The translations under genes and the position numbers were made by a program. Source: Gautieria morchelliformis (lineage: Eukaryota; Basidiomycota; Agaricomycetes; Gomphales; Gomphaceae). From it: DNA of 64,000 nucleotides. The DNA lies in contig WHVA01000071.1 of assembly GCA_015179125.1 (NCBI GenBank), positions 62,001-126,000 of the forward strand. The letters run 5' to 3'. Each line of letters starts with the position of its first letter. Within the stretch, counting starts at the first letter, position 1. This document shows positions 35,595-46,647 of this stretch, one piece after another. Under the pieces are notes generated by a model. That model saw only the letters and a program-made list of their open reading frames with translations, did not search any database and was not told where the DNA came from.

Positions 35595-36525
35595 GACCGT
35601 GTGCATTCGGGTGGGTGTCACGTATTTTCAACGAACGATCTAGGCTTATCCCGCTACGTGGTAGAATGTTCCCCCGCTACCTGCAGCGGTGCGCTCTGAA
35701 GGTATTAGGACGATACCTCACAGTCCATCATGCTTGAACCCCCATACGTTGTTCTACGTGGCTGGTACTGTTCAATGTTATCAGCGTTCTGAGTTATACT
35801 TATCATTTGGGCGATACGAACCTCGCAAATATTCAAAAAGTTAATTTTGCGTCATGCAGACCTTAGAGTCGCGAGTGGATATCCTCCATACGGTACAGTA
35901 AATTTGCCGGTCCACTAGCTCCTTGACCCGAACTTTCAGCGCCAGCTACGCTACTATAGATGAGAGAACACACCTATCTCCCTGGTCTGGAAGTATCTGG
36001 ATAGGTGTTCTGATCAGGTGTTCATCGAGGAACATAACCCACGACTCAGCTCACTCAACCTGTGTGTACAGTGCGCCATCTTCCGTGCCTTTACTGAGAT
36101 CCGTGGACTTCTCATATAGAGATACGCGTTTCCTTTTCCATATTTATGAGCAGCTCGAGTTTTTGCATGCTGCCTTGGAAAATCATAAATCACAACATTA
36201 CTGCCTCTCACGACAACGATTTCCCATCCGAAAAGCGTTGTGATAATTTCACTTGATGCCAATGCCCGGTCCCCTCCCGCCTTGGCGCATTCTTTGTGCC
36301 CTTCCGTCTTGGAGCCATGGCCCAAGGTCAAAACCGGTCTGCGCCAATTCATCGATGCCCAGGTTTCGAGCAATAGATCTCAGGCGCCTGCTTTGGCCAC
36401 TACACCAGAGACCCCCTGGTTTTTCTTCTTTTTATATATATATACAAGCAAGGGGATGTATAACGAGGCTAGTATTGCGGGCACATCGCATCATGAACCG
36501 ACTTGGACATCATCGTACCGAACAG
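35595..36525. other. Intergenic region after HEM13
   Basis: No supported gene. The last 90 bases (about 36,436-36,525, TATATATATACAAGCAAGGGG onwards) are repeated at about 38,437-38,535 and belong to the duplication that made the two F-box-like genes. Confidence 0.5.
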
Positions 36526-37857
36526 TCACCGAAACCCTCGCCCTGCTAATAACGGATGCATAGCGACCATTTGGCTACAAATCTCATGAACCAAGCCTGG
36601 CTCGTGCTCCACTTCGCTCCAAATCTCGATATGCAATCTCCGAAGAAATCCGAAATTCGTTGCAAGAACGATGTCTACTTGTTTCCAAGCTGACCAGTCC
36701 GCTGGAACCTCCTCAACATCATCAAAGAACAATTCGAGCTGGAGCTGTTCCAATCGGTTGGATGCGTTGACATTAGAAAAAATACGTTGAAGCCGGGTCG
36801 ATAACGGAGTGATGGCAATGCTTGATATATGCATGTTCGCCAAACATAAGGATTCGATATTCGAATTGAACTCCATATTGACCGCCCAACCTGGTTCCCT
36901 TGCTGTATTACTCCAATGTCAGACAATTTTATTCCAATTCCGCATAGGTGATCACTCACGCCTACTTCCATGGAACATGTTAAGACGGAAATGCTTGAGT
37001 GAGCTGCCTATGGTACGGAGTAGCCGGTCGACATCATCGTAACGGGTCGGTGCCATTAGGTGTAACCTCTGGATGTGCGATACCTTCCAAGGAGATCGGG
37101 GCCCAAGAAGCAAAGCAAAAAGTACAGAAAAATCCCCGCACAATTGCAGGTCAGAAAGGTGTCCTCGCTGGTCATCTCGAACGTCCTCTTTTAGGGTCCA
37201 GAGCTCTAGAGGGTGCCACGGTCCTACTGTTTCGACATCATATAGCTCTAGACTCATTAGGTCTCGTGCGAGATATAGCAAGTCCGCAAGCTCGTCCACC
37301 CTGTCAAATCGACCAAGTTGGATTCTTATGGACGTCATCGAGGGCAGCATCAGTACCCAATGAAGAGCTTCCTTGAGGTCTGGGGTGATGGTAGTCCACA
37401 ACAGGGAGCAAATCACTATCCTCCGCAAATTGCTGAGCTTGCGTAGCAGTAAGGGGAGAGCTTTCTCGGTCTCAAGAAAATTCGGCTGCCAATCGGCACT
37501 GGGAAGCAACACCAACTCTCGAATGTAATGGGCAAGGTGAGGAGAAGTGAGTAGAACTTGACCGAGTCGCTCGGTGAGGGAAAGCCGTTCTCCGGGTGCT
37601 TTGACGTACAAAGTTATGGTGCGAAAGAGGTGGCGTTGAATTGAGGAAAGGCATGTACGGTCAACCAGCGAGAAGATACGTAGGGAATCGCGGTCCTCGC
37701 GAAATTCATCGACGATAGTTGCGGTAGCTTGTTCATGGTTGTTCACAAACGACGGAGTTTCAAAATGCAAAAACTTCATTATATATACTCCCCGAATAAG
37801 GTTTTCCCGCGTGTTTCCGCATGCGGAAATCCAGCGCTTTGCCACGTGACATCCCAT
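36526..37857 (-). pseudogene. F-box-like protein gene, left tandem copy, F-box damaged
   Basis: Two exons match the right copy (38,536-39,773): 36,960-37,857 and 36,526-36,902, joined across a 57-nt intron (GTGAGT...ACAG, 36,903-36,959). Relative to the right copy there is a 13-bp deletion within the first F-box helix near 37,708, so the LPRELIDAIID-type start is lost. The downstream frame is open and could be read from ATG 37,779 or 37,857, giving a different N-terminus. Without a proper F-box it probably cannot bind Skp1. It may be a pseudogene or a divergent gene. The stop codon also differs, adding a few residues (RGFR). Confidence 0.7.
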
Positions 37858-37929
37858 TGAAATTACGTCAGCCTTGTCACGCTGATGCTCACTAGCTTTG
37901 TGTGCTCTGAGAACAGCCTCGCTGAGGAC

Positions 37930-38280
37930 ACTTGGGGCTTTGGTTCGCTACAACGGATCCACCGCAACGCCGCTCTCTTCCCCTCCGACAGAACATAAAG
38001 TTCTTGAAGGGCAAACTTTACATTACATGACCACTGGCAGGAACTCGCCGAGGCCTTCAAGTTGGCTGGAAGCCACGATGGGTTGAAACTATCATTGCAC
38101 GGCTGGGAGCCGTCATTGGTAACTATCACTTGCAGTGGTACGGACAGCGGTGAGTCACACCGATGCGGTTTACGTACAACATGAATGTTCATATTTTGCC
38201 TACAGAGTGGTTATCGCGTGGAACTATTCAGAGTGGCCAGACCCGCCTGTTTCATCAACCCAGCTATAGCCTGTACGGTT
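37930..38280. repeat. Duplicated block upstream of the left F-box-like copy
   Basis: This block is repeated at 41,255-41,560 with about 85-90% identity by eye (shared CGCTACAACGGATCCACCGC; GAGTGGTTATCGCGTGGAAC). A protein-like stretch occurs in both (TIIARLGAVI), followed by a possible splice donor, so the block may be a relic of a gene exon. It marks the extent of the tandem duplication. Confidence 0.65.
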
Positions 38281-38535
38281 AGAGGGGTATGATATTCATT
38301 CACAAGGGTCTAATCAATTAAATGATCACGTACTAGAATGTTCATAGGTTGTTATCAGCGATTTGTGCTAAATTTTATCCTGGATGTCTGAAGACCCGTA
38401 CCAGGTTTGGATAAGTATCAGTCCGGTTATCAGTTATATATACAAGCAAGGGGTTTATAACGAGGCTAGTATTGCGGTCACATTGCATCATGAATTGACT
38501 CGGACATCACCGTACCGAACAGTCACCGAAACCCC

Positions 38536-39773
38536 TCATCCTGCTAATAACGGATGCATAGCGACCATTTGGTTACAAACCTCATAAACCAAGCCTGGCT
38601 CGTGCTCCACTTCGCTGGAAATCTCGATATACAGCCTTCGAAGAAATCCGAAATTCGTTCCTGCAAGAATGACGTCTACTTGTTTCCAAGCTGACCAGTC
38701 CGCTGGAACCTCCTCAACATCATCAAAGAACAATTCGAGTCGGAGCTGTTCCAATAGGTTGGATGCGTTGACATTAGAAAAAATACGTTGAAGCTGGGTC
38801 GATAACGTAGTGATGGCAATGCTTGATATATGTATGTTCGCCAAACATAGCGATTGGATATTCGAATTGAACTCCATATTGACCGCCCAACCTGGTTCCC
38901 TTGCTGTATTACTCCAATGTCAGACAATTTCATTCCAATTCCGCATAGGCGATCTGATCACTCACGCCTATCATGCCTACAGTCATGGAACATGTCAAGA
39001 CGGAAATGCTTGAGTGAGCTGCCTATGGTACGGAGTAGCCGGTCGACATCATATTCACGGGCCGGTGACCTTATTTGTAACGTCTGGATGTGCGATACCT
39101 TCCAAGGAGATCGGGGCCCAAGAAGCAAGGCAAAAAGTACGGTAAAATCCCCAAAGCACAATTGCAGGTCAGAAAGGTGTCCTCGCTGGTCATCTCGAAC
39201 GTCCTCTTTTAGCGTCCAGAGCTCCAGAGGGTGCCACGGTCCTACTGTTCTGATATCATATAGCTCTAGGCTCTTTAGATCTTGTGCGAGATATAGCAAG
39301 TCCGCAAGCTCGTCCACCCTGTCAAATCGACCAAGTTGGATTCTTATGGACGTCATCGAGGGCAGCATCAGTACCCAATGAAGGGCTTCCTTGAGATCTG
39401 GGGTGATGGTAGTCCACAACAGGGAGCAAATCACTATCCTCCGCAAATTGCTGAGCTTGCGTAACAGTAAGGGGAGAGCTTTCTCGGTCTCAAGGAAATT
39501 CGTCTTCCAATCGGCACTGGGAAGCAACTCCAATTCTTGAATGTAATGGGCAAGGTGAGGAGAAGTGAGTAGAACTTGACCGAGTCGCTCGGTGAGGGAA
39601 AGCCGTTCTCCGGGTGCTTTGACGTACAAAGTTATGGTGCGAAAGAGGTGGCGTTGACTTGAGGAAAGGCATGTACGGTCAACCAGCGAGAAGATAAGTA
39701 GGGAATCGCGGTCCTCGCGGAATTCATCGATGATAGCATCGATCAGCTCTCGCGGTAGCTTGGCCTTGATCAT
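38536..39773 (-). CDS. F-box-like protein, right tandem copy (391 aa, two exons)
   Basis: Exon 1 is 39,773-38,966, the intron 38,965-38,904 (62 nt, GTGAGT...ACAG), and exon 2 38,903-38,536; the joined frame is 1,176 nt with stop. The N-terminus LPRELIDAIIDEFREDRDSL is a basidiomycete-type F-box, followed by SLVDRTCLSSSQRHLFRTI. The rest is a leucine-rich, repeat-like region as in mushroom F-box/LRR proteins, which would select targets for SCF ubiquitin ligases. No catalytic motif is expected. The target is unknown. It is about 90% identical to the copy at 36,526-37,857, and the two lie head to tail. Confidence 0.75.
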
Positions 39774-40067
39774 GCTTCCACAGACGACGGAGTTCCAAAA
39801 TGCAAAAACTTCATTACATACATATACTCCCCGAATAAGGTTCTCAAGGTTTCCTGGAAATCCAGCGCTTTGCCCCGTGACATCCCACTGAAATTACGTC
39901 AGCCTTGTCACGCAGATGCTCACTAGCTTTCGTGCTCAACAGCCTCGCTGAGGACACGAGAGGGTTGTAAGACTTGTTATAAATATATTTATCTATGCGA
40001 GTATTCTCAGTAGTTGCGCGAGTGCAAAGTACTATATAAGGTTACCTATGCGAGTATTCTATACAAG

Positions 40068-41003
40068 TAGTGATGGGCACGGCCCGGCCCAGGCCGCGGC
40101 TTAGCCCGAGCCGAGCCGCCAAAAACCCGAGCCAGGCCAGGCCCAAGCCGTTGGTGCGCCGGGCTTCCGGGCCTGGCTCAGGTTTTGACAAGCCCGAGCC
40201 GAGCCCGGAAGCCGCGGCCTCATAGGCGCCCGAACCATAGGATCTTCGGTGGCCAGAAAGGATACTTCTACTTACGGTAAGCTGGCTTAGAACTGCCAGT
40301 TTAGGATTTTAGTCATGGAATGTCATCTATTGTAGTTATTGTGGCCTTACATAAAGGATCTCTTTTTCCGCCGCCGCCGCCGCCCGGCTCTTCACCTTTT
40401 CCTTCCGCCCACCATCGCCCCTACCAGGGCCTCGAGAGCCCCGCCCCATCTCCAGCCCCTCCTTCTCCTTCACACCTGGACCCACCGAGCCCTTCTCGCT
40501 GCCTCCTGCACCCCCGCGCGGCCGCGCCGCCCACCCCTGGCCCTGCAGCGCAGGGTTGAATACCGCGCGTGGCTTATGGCACGGCTGACGCACGTCACGT
40601 GGCATGTGCAGGTACACGCGAGGAGCGCGAGAGCAGCCTTGCTCCTCAGTGTGCGTGTGCGGGTGTGTGCGGGTGTGTGTGCGGGTGGGCATGGGTGGGC
40701 GTGTGCGCGCACATGCAGCTGCGTACGTGCGTATGGGGGCTGCGGGTGCATGGGGTGGGCCGGCTGGTGTAGGGGAGGCGGCCGCGACCGCTGCGGGCGG
40801 TGGCGATGTGGGTGCGCATGTTGGTACAGGTGCGATACATATCTACTAGTTCCCCACCAACAGGCCGCGGCCCAAGCCGGGCTTAGCCCGAGCCGAGCCA
40901 GGCCGGCTGTTAAGGGCCTGGCTCAGGATTTGGCAAGCCCGAGCCCGAGCAAGCCGGGCCCAAGCCCGGGCTTTGGGGCCGAGCCGGGCCGTGCCCATCA
41001 CTA
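40068..41003. mobile_element. Non-autonomous hAT-type DNA transposon (936 bp)
   Basis: Perfect terminal inverted repeats of 21 bp start TAGTGATGGGCACGGCCCGG. The element is flanked by the 8-bp duplication TATACAAG (40,060-40,067 and 41,004-41,011), the length expected for hAT. Both subterminal regions are packed with short GCCCGAGCC-type motifs in both orientations, as hAT transposases require. The middle is GC-rich and contains a G/T-rich simple repeat (about 40,645-40,720). No transposase motif is found, so it must depend on another element. It sits in the duplicated block upstream of the right F-box-like gene. Confidence 0.92.
40645..40720. repeat. G/T-rich simple repeat within the hAT element
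   Basis: Runs of GTGTGTGC and GGGTGTGTGCGGGTG make a low-complexity tract that keeps several frames open without coding meaning. Confidence 0.8.
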
Positions 41004-41254
41004 TATACAAGCGCATAAGTAAAATGAACAAGAGAAATATACCGAATATCTTACCTCAGTAGTTGCGCGAGTGCAAAGTACTGAGGAAGAAAGGCTTCTA
41101 GCTACCTACTTTATAGTAAAGAAGAACAATGGAATCTAAACTACAATAAGCACATAGGACAATAATGAGTGGAACAATGAAGCTGCGCATATATGTCACA
41201 ATGGGGTGACACGGGGTGACGCGGTTTGCCCCTGGCTTACGCGTTCTCCTCCTA

Positions 41255-41560
41255 CAAGGGTTTTGTTCGCTACAACGGATCCACCGCAACGCCGCTCTCT
41301 TCCACTCCGACAGAACATATAAAGTCCTTGACATGCAAACACATAACCAGGACGCGGTCTTGGTTGGAAGCCACGCATTGGGCTGGGTGGGTTGAAACTA
41401 TCATTGCACGGCTGGGAGCGGTCATTTGTAACTATTCCTGCAAGTGGTAAGGACAGCGGTGAGCCACACCGATGCGGTTTACGTGCAAAGTGAATGTTCA
41501 TAGTTTGTCTACAGAGTGGTTATCGCGTGGAACAATTGAGAGTGGCCAAAACCCATGGGG
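41255..41560. repeat. Second copy of the duplicated block, displaced by the hAT region
   Basis: Matches 37,930-38,280. In the left copy this block lies next to the gene start; here about 1.3 kb of extra DNA, including the hAT element, separates it from the gene at 39,773. Confidence 0.65.
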
Positions 41561-42287
41561 GTAACGTACTTCAAGTTTTGAACTATCTGAAGGACCGTTG
41601 AAGTAGATGTGTTTTGATGGTGTCAATGTACGAACATTTTTCTCATCTAAATCTATTATTACAGATAGCCTTTTAGAAATATACCTGTGCGTGTGTCCAA
41701 TAGGTTATGTAATATTTAGTCTTCTGTGTTCCATCCATGCGTATGTACTGCCATCGTTTATATCAAGTTTCGTTTACTCTTGAATATTAATTGCACTCGA
41801 AAGCAGAGACAGCTAACAACCCTGCTGGTCGTTCGGGGACCCTGGCTCTTGGGAGATAGTCCACGGTTCTGGAGAGTCCTTATGTGGCCTGATAGCGCCC
41901 AGGCTGGTACAGCGACGAGTTTGGAGGCAAGACTACCCGCTGCCAGCAGGCATTTGAGGGTACTTGGCCTCATGTGTATTGCAAGTCTTGGACGGAACGC
42001 GTCAGGTCACGTGAGTTTTGACAAGAGTAAAACGCGTCTGCTTAGACTCGAACCAGTCTCTATAATCGTTTCACTCCTCTGGTAACCTTTAGAACGACTA
42101 TCTTCTAATCGTTACCATAGCGGGGGGTTCGAGTCTAGTTTGCTTAATAGAAGAGTAATATATGTATGTCCGCAAGAATACATGCGCATCGTGGACTCAT
42201 AGGTTGACTGAAAGTTCAACGGAGGTAAAATAATTATAGTGCACTGTTGCAACTAGAAAACCTGCATAGTTAATCACAGCATTCAGG
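41561..42287. other. Intergenic region; inverted motif only
   Basis: No gene is supported. Two inverted copies of GGTTCGAGTCTA-like sequence lie about 80 bp apart (near 42,042-42,056 and 42,126-42,138), resembling tRNA T-arms, but no complete cloverleaf can be drawn. Confidence 0.4.
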
Positions 42288-44556
42288 CTATGCCATGGCT
42301 TTCAACACCAAATATCTTGACATGACTCTGTTTGGTTGGTTAGTGCGGAACTGGTAATCAATGACAGTGATACCGCGTACCTTCCTCGGACAATTTGCTG
42401 TTACCCTATTACACCCATAACACTTGACTTCCTCAAGTCTGTCACATCGATCCAACAATTCTTTAATCACGAAGTCATCGACACCTCTGCACCAGCCTAT
42501 ATCAACTTTTACCAAAGCGAAGGCTGTTCTCCCCAGCTCCAACAAGGACTCATTTGAGGCCTCCCGCCAATTGTTAATCCTTAGATCGCCGAGGCCTCTC
42601 GCAGAGTGAGCCAAGACTGCTGTTAAGGCAGCAGAGGAGGGAAGGTGATTTCTTGAAAGATCCAAGAACTCCAACGGCGGGTTTTCCGACCAACTATTGA
42701 ATAATTCAGCGAGGCCTTGGTCTGTCAAGAGCGGCACGTTGGATAGCGCTAGTGATGTAAGGTTGGTCACATGGGGGTAGATGCCATCCAAGAGAGTTGC
42801 ATCGGTGAGTCCGTCATTACCACTCAAGTTGAGGTTCGTCAGCTTAGAGCCGGCGACCTTGAGCAATTGTATGATGGCATCATCACTAAGAGAATGGGCC
42901 GGATTGGTCAACTCGAGACTGGTGAGGTTAGATAGTGTAGCAATGAGGGGGATACACTCGTCAGAGAGTTTCCCAATTTCCGAAAGGCGCAAGTCTGTTA
43001 TCTCAGGCGCATGCTTGACGAGGGCCTCGACGCATTCCAGGTTGAACCGTGGTGACTGGGTAATAAGAAAACCACGAAGCCGAGATCCTGCACGCTCGAA
43101 AAACGACACCCATCCAGGAACGCGTACTAAGAAGGGGCCAAGTAGTTCAATATGAGCGAGTGAGGGCATGTGGGCCGACCAATGGAGTAAAGCCTCATCC
43201 GTCATACGACCACAGTAATCGAGTCTTAGACTTTCGAGGTTCGGATTAAGTGAGCCAAGCGCACATAATGCGTCAGGATGAAGGTCTGAGTGCAGATTAA
43301 TTACCAACCGACAGCTTCATAAGTGAGGCGTTGGCTTACTGGTAACATCATAGAGCAATAAAGATGTATTCTTTACATCATAGAACAGCTGTGAGTTTTG
43401 AGCAGTCCTAGATGTCCGGATTTAATAGCAAAGACATGTTGAAGTACGATGAAATACATACAAGCTACGATTTTTCGCGATCACTCTTGCGATTTCATTC
43501 ATATTGAATGAGCCAATATCGCCAAGAGCCTCGACGTCGTCAATGTACTTTCCAATTACCTAGGAACATTTCCCAGCGGTAAGCAATGTTATACATCTTG
43601 CGAGGATCGATAAGGGATGGCGAATGCAGTCCTAGGGTTCTACTTCAATAAAGGCTGTCACCCACCTCGATGCACATTTGGGCCAAACTTTGAACCCTCT
43701 CCGATTCCTCGAAGCTCGTCACTTTTCTTTTCTCAGCAGGATCCTTACGTTTCCGGGGTGCCGCAGGCTTTTTGAAAGGGTCAGATCCTGACGCTTTTGC
43801 ACAACTGTGGCACAGGAAACCGGGGCCTGGGTTGGCTGCCATGGTGTATCGGGTCTGTATTGCTGTGTCATTCTGTCGCCCGGAACTGCAGGAAAGGACA
43901 CATACGACAGTGAACCTTTTCTTGCACTTGGCGCAGTTTTCGAAGCTCCCTGCAGGAGGCAATACGCTCGCTTTACCCGTTTTGGTGAAGCCGCCGCCTT
44001 TGGAAAGCGCGGTATACTCGTCCTCGTCAGAATCCTCGTAATCGTCATCATCGCTGCCTTTCGCCTTGGATTTCTTGGCTTTGGCTTTGGCTTTGGCCTT
44101 GTCCTTTGCCTTCAGCTTCTCCAAAGCGGCTTTGCCTAGTTTCCGTTTCTTGGCAGCTGGTTTGTCTTTCTCACCGTCCGTATCATCTAACTCATCAGAA
44201 ACGTAGCCGCCTCTTTTACCCTGCGCCGTGTGACTGATGAGTGAGGAGGATATGCACAAGTCGGAACGCTTACCTTCTTGGAGGGCGTCTGCACTTCTTC
44301 TCCGTCACCATCGGCTTGATCTTCATCTACGTCGAGAGCACCAGCAGCACTCGTTCCTGCTGTGGCATTTGTGTCGCCTTCCGCGCCCGAAACGCGTCCT
44401 TGTCGCCGTGGAGGGGTATGCTGTACGACGGCCCTGGCAGTGATACCTTGCTCCTATATCCAAGGTAAAACCATGGGGTACGCGCTCGACAATGCGACTT
44501 ACTCTTAAGAATTCCGTCAGAGCGGACGTCGGCCCACGTACGTTATTACGCGACAT
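42288..44556 (-). CDS. RAD7: DNA repair protein Rad7 (633 aa, seven exons)
   Basis: Exons on the minus strand are 44,556-44,503, 44,453-44,274, 44,220-43,906, 43,854-43,666, 43,559-43,462, 43,407-43,340 and 43,285-42,288. All introns are GT-AG (49-106 nt) and the total of 1,902 nt keeps frame. Rad7 works with the Rad16 ATPase in global-genome nucleotide excision repair in the nucleus and in a cullin ubiquitin ligase. Signatures are the start RGPTSALTEFLREQGI, a basic Lys/Ala-rich linker, a zinc-binding pair CAKC and CHSC, the block YIDDVEALGDIGSFN followed by KNRSL, and a long leucine-rich-repeat domain ending CYGCNRVTANCP. It lies head to head with DBR1, 125 bp apart. Confidence 0.93.
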
Positions 44557-44681
44557 TGCTCTAGTGGCAAGGTCAATTAATTAGTGGTGGTCAAATTCAA
44601 ACTCCGATGAAATTAACCCGCTTACTCGAAGCAACGCGACGTAGTTTCACCCCCAACCACCCAAGAATACTTTCCAGGACC
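44557..44681. promoter_or_regulatory. Shared intergenic promoter of RAD7 and DBR1
   Basis: Only 125 bp separate the two divergent start codons. The region includes AATTAATTAG near 44,577 but no convincing TATA box on either strand. Both genes must initiate within or just outside this gap, so a bidirectional promoter is likely. Co-regulation is an inference. Confidence 0.6.
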
Positions 44682-46647
44682 ATGAAGGCAAGAACCAAGA
44701 GGTTAGAAGTGGGTCATTTAAGCTGAGAATATCACGCAGGTAGCAGTTGAGGGTTGTTGCCACGGTGAACTTGACAAGATCTACGAACACATTGAGACTC
44801 TCGAACGGAAGCACAGCTACAAAGTCGACCTTCTTCTAATATGTGGAGACTTTCAAGCTATACGGAACCATGCTGACCTGCAGTGCATGGCTGTTCCTCA
44901 GAAGTACAGAAAGCTCGGCGGGTTTTACAAGTGAGCTACGGCGCGGTGCGTCGGAGAATAACCACACGATGGTGAAGATGCTCATAGGAGCCACAGATAC
45001 TACCTTGGTCAGAGGAAGGCACCGATTTTGACAATCGTTATTGGGGGGAATCACGAGGCGTCGAATTACATGTGGGAGTTGTAAGGCCTTCCGTTATTCG
45101 CAAACCCGTTATTCACAATGGAGCCACAGATACCACGGCGGATGGCTTGCGCCGAGCATTTATTTTCTGGGCTTCTCGGGGTGTGTACAGGTGAATGGAA
45201 TACGAATCGCGGGGTCGTCTGGGATCTACAAATCGAATGACTATATTCTTGGTTCGTTTCAAACTTTATGTTTCCACCACTCATTTCATGTGACTTGTAC
45301 CAGGTCATCACGAAAAGGTCCCATACGACAACTCGAGTATTCGAAGTATTTATCATACTCGTCTGTTTGATATACTCAAACTGTCTCATGTAAGTTCAAT
45401 CCTTGGAGGCGCCTGTCAGGGTTTTTAGTTTTTCCAGCTCTCTCCCCCGGATATCTTCCTCTCGCACGATTGGCCAAATACTATTGAACAGCACGGGGAC
45501 CTTCAAAGCTTATTACGTCGTAAGCCTTTTTTCCGCCAGGAAGCTCAGACCGGAACTCTGGGATCCCCACCCTTACTTGATCTACTCCAAAAGATCAAAC
45601 CCCAATGGTGGTTCAGTGCACATCTGCATACAAAATTTGAAGCAATATACAGACATGATGGTGATAGAACCAAGCCCTCCGTCAATCCAGATGAGATCAT
45701 GGTTGGGGACTTAGACGATGCCGATTTCAACACACCCATCGAAAATCCCGACGAAATCAAGATTGATGATGATGAAGATCTCGAAGTGGAGCCATCCGCC
45801 CCGCCAAATACAAAGGCACCAAGTCTTCCTGAGGATCGGCCTGCACCCCGAGAAACTCGTTTCTTGGCACTTGACAAATGCCTTCCAAAACGAGATTTTC
45901 TTCAGGTTGGTTGGTTTTTCCTCCACCATCGGAATCACGGCATTCTAACATATTGGCTCAGGTCGTCGACATTCCTATTCCCGCCTCCTTCCAGCCATCA
46001 GACCCTCCCCGCCTTACCTTTGACCCTGAATGGCTTGCCATCACTCGTGCACTTCATCCGTTCTTCTGCACAACTAGAGATCAAGCGACACTACCTAAGC
46101 CAGACGATACGCGTGCGCTTATAGCTGCAGAACTTGAATGGGTACGTCAAAATATCACGGATGGCGGATCGAAAGACGTCAGCGAGATACAATCCTTCTG
46201 GCGTACGGCGCCAGGTCCACCCGCCGGAGATATGACAGGGCAAAATCGACCCCGTAAGCGTCTTCACAAAGTGTTATTTAGTGAAGCACTTGTGACATCC
46301 TCTCAGCATCCTGGTATACAAATCCACAGACCGAGGCATTTGCGAGACTGCTCGAAATTCCCAATAAGGTGAATCCAGTACCGCCAGGGATGGCCCCCAA
46401 AATGGTGCAGGGCGCAGAGGCAGATGCCCCGGGGACTGGGGTAAGTGATGCTGTGCATGCTCCTGACCAGCAGGATCAGGAAACCACAACACTCGAGCTG
46501 GAAAAAGAAGTAAGTGAGGGAGACAATGCGGTAGAGGGCAGTTCTGCACGCGCATCCTCAGGCGGAAAAAATGATGATCCACCAGTGACGTACCCGGATG
46601 AACCTATCACCAGTGGTCGATGGTCTCCCAGCCGACTCATGGACTAG
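44682..46647 (+). CDS. DBR1: RNA lariat debranching enzyme (529 aa, eight exons)
   Basis: Exons are 44,682-44,687, 44,740-44,930, 44,997-45,080, 45,130-45,251, 45,304-45,389, 45,438-45,905, 45,962-46,253 and 46,307-46,647, summing to 1,590 nt in frame. The enzyme cuts the 2'-5' bond of excised intron lariats in the nucleus. The metallophosphoesterase core is complete: GCCHGELD (C8, H10), CGDFQA (D39), GGNHEASNY (N84, H85), LSHDWP, and SAHLHTKF near residue 222, followed by the C-terminal domain ([10 protein letters not shown]) and an acidic, low-complexity tail. Cys at the first metal site is the family norm. The first exon is only ATG AAG and its intron is GC-AG (GCAAGA...CGCAG). Confidence 0.95.

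Noticed and set aside
36014-36373. A 119-codon minus-strand frame between HEM13 and the F-box-like genes
   Set aside because: No family resemblance and no support from intron structure or duplication; left as intergenic.
40339-41022. A 227-codon plus-strand frame
   Set aside because: It covers the GC-rich and G/T-repeat interior of the hAT element and has no protein-like composition or transposase motif.
41726-42085. A 119-codon plus-strand frame
   Set aside because: No recognisable motif or gene context, and it overlaps A/T-rich intergenic sequence.
42035-42145. Possible tRNA genes suggested by two inverted GGTTCGAGTC motifs
   Set aside because: No acceptor stem, D-arm and anticodon arm could be fitted around either motif; a tRNA scan would be decisive.
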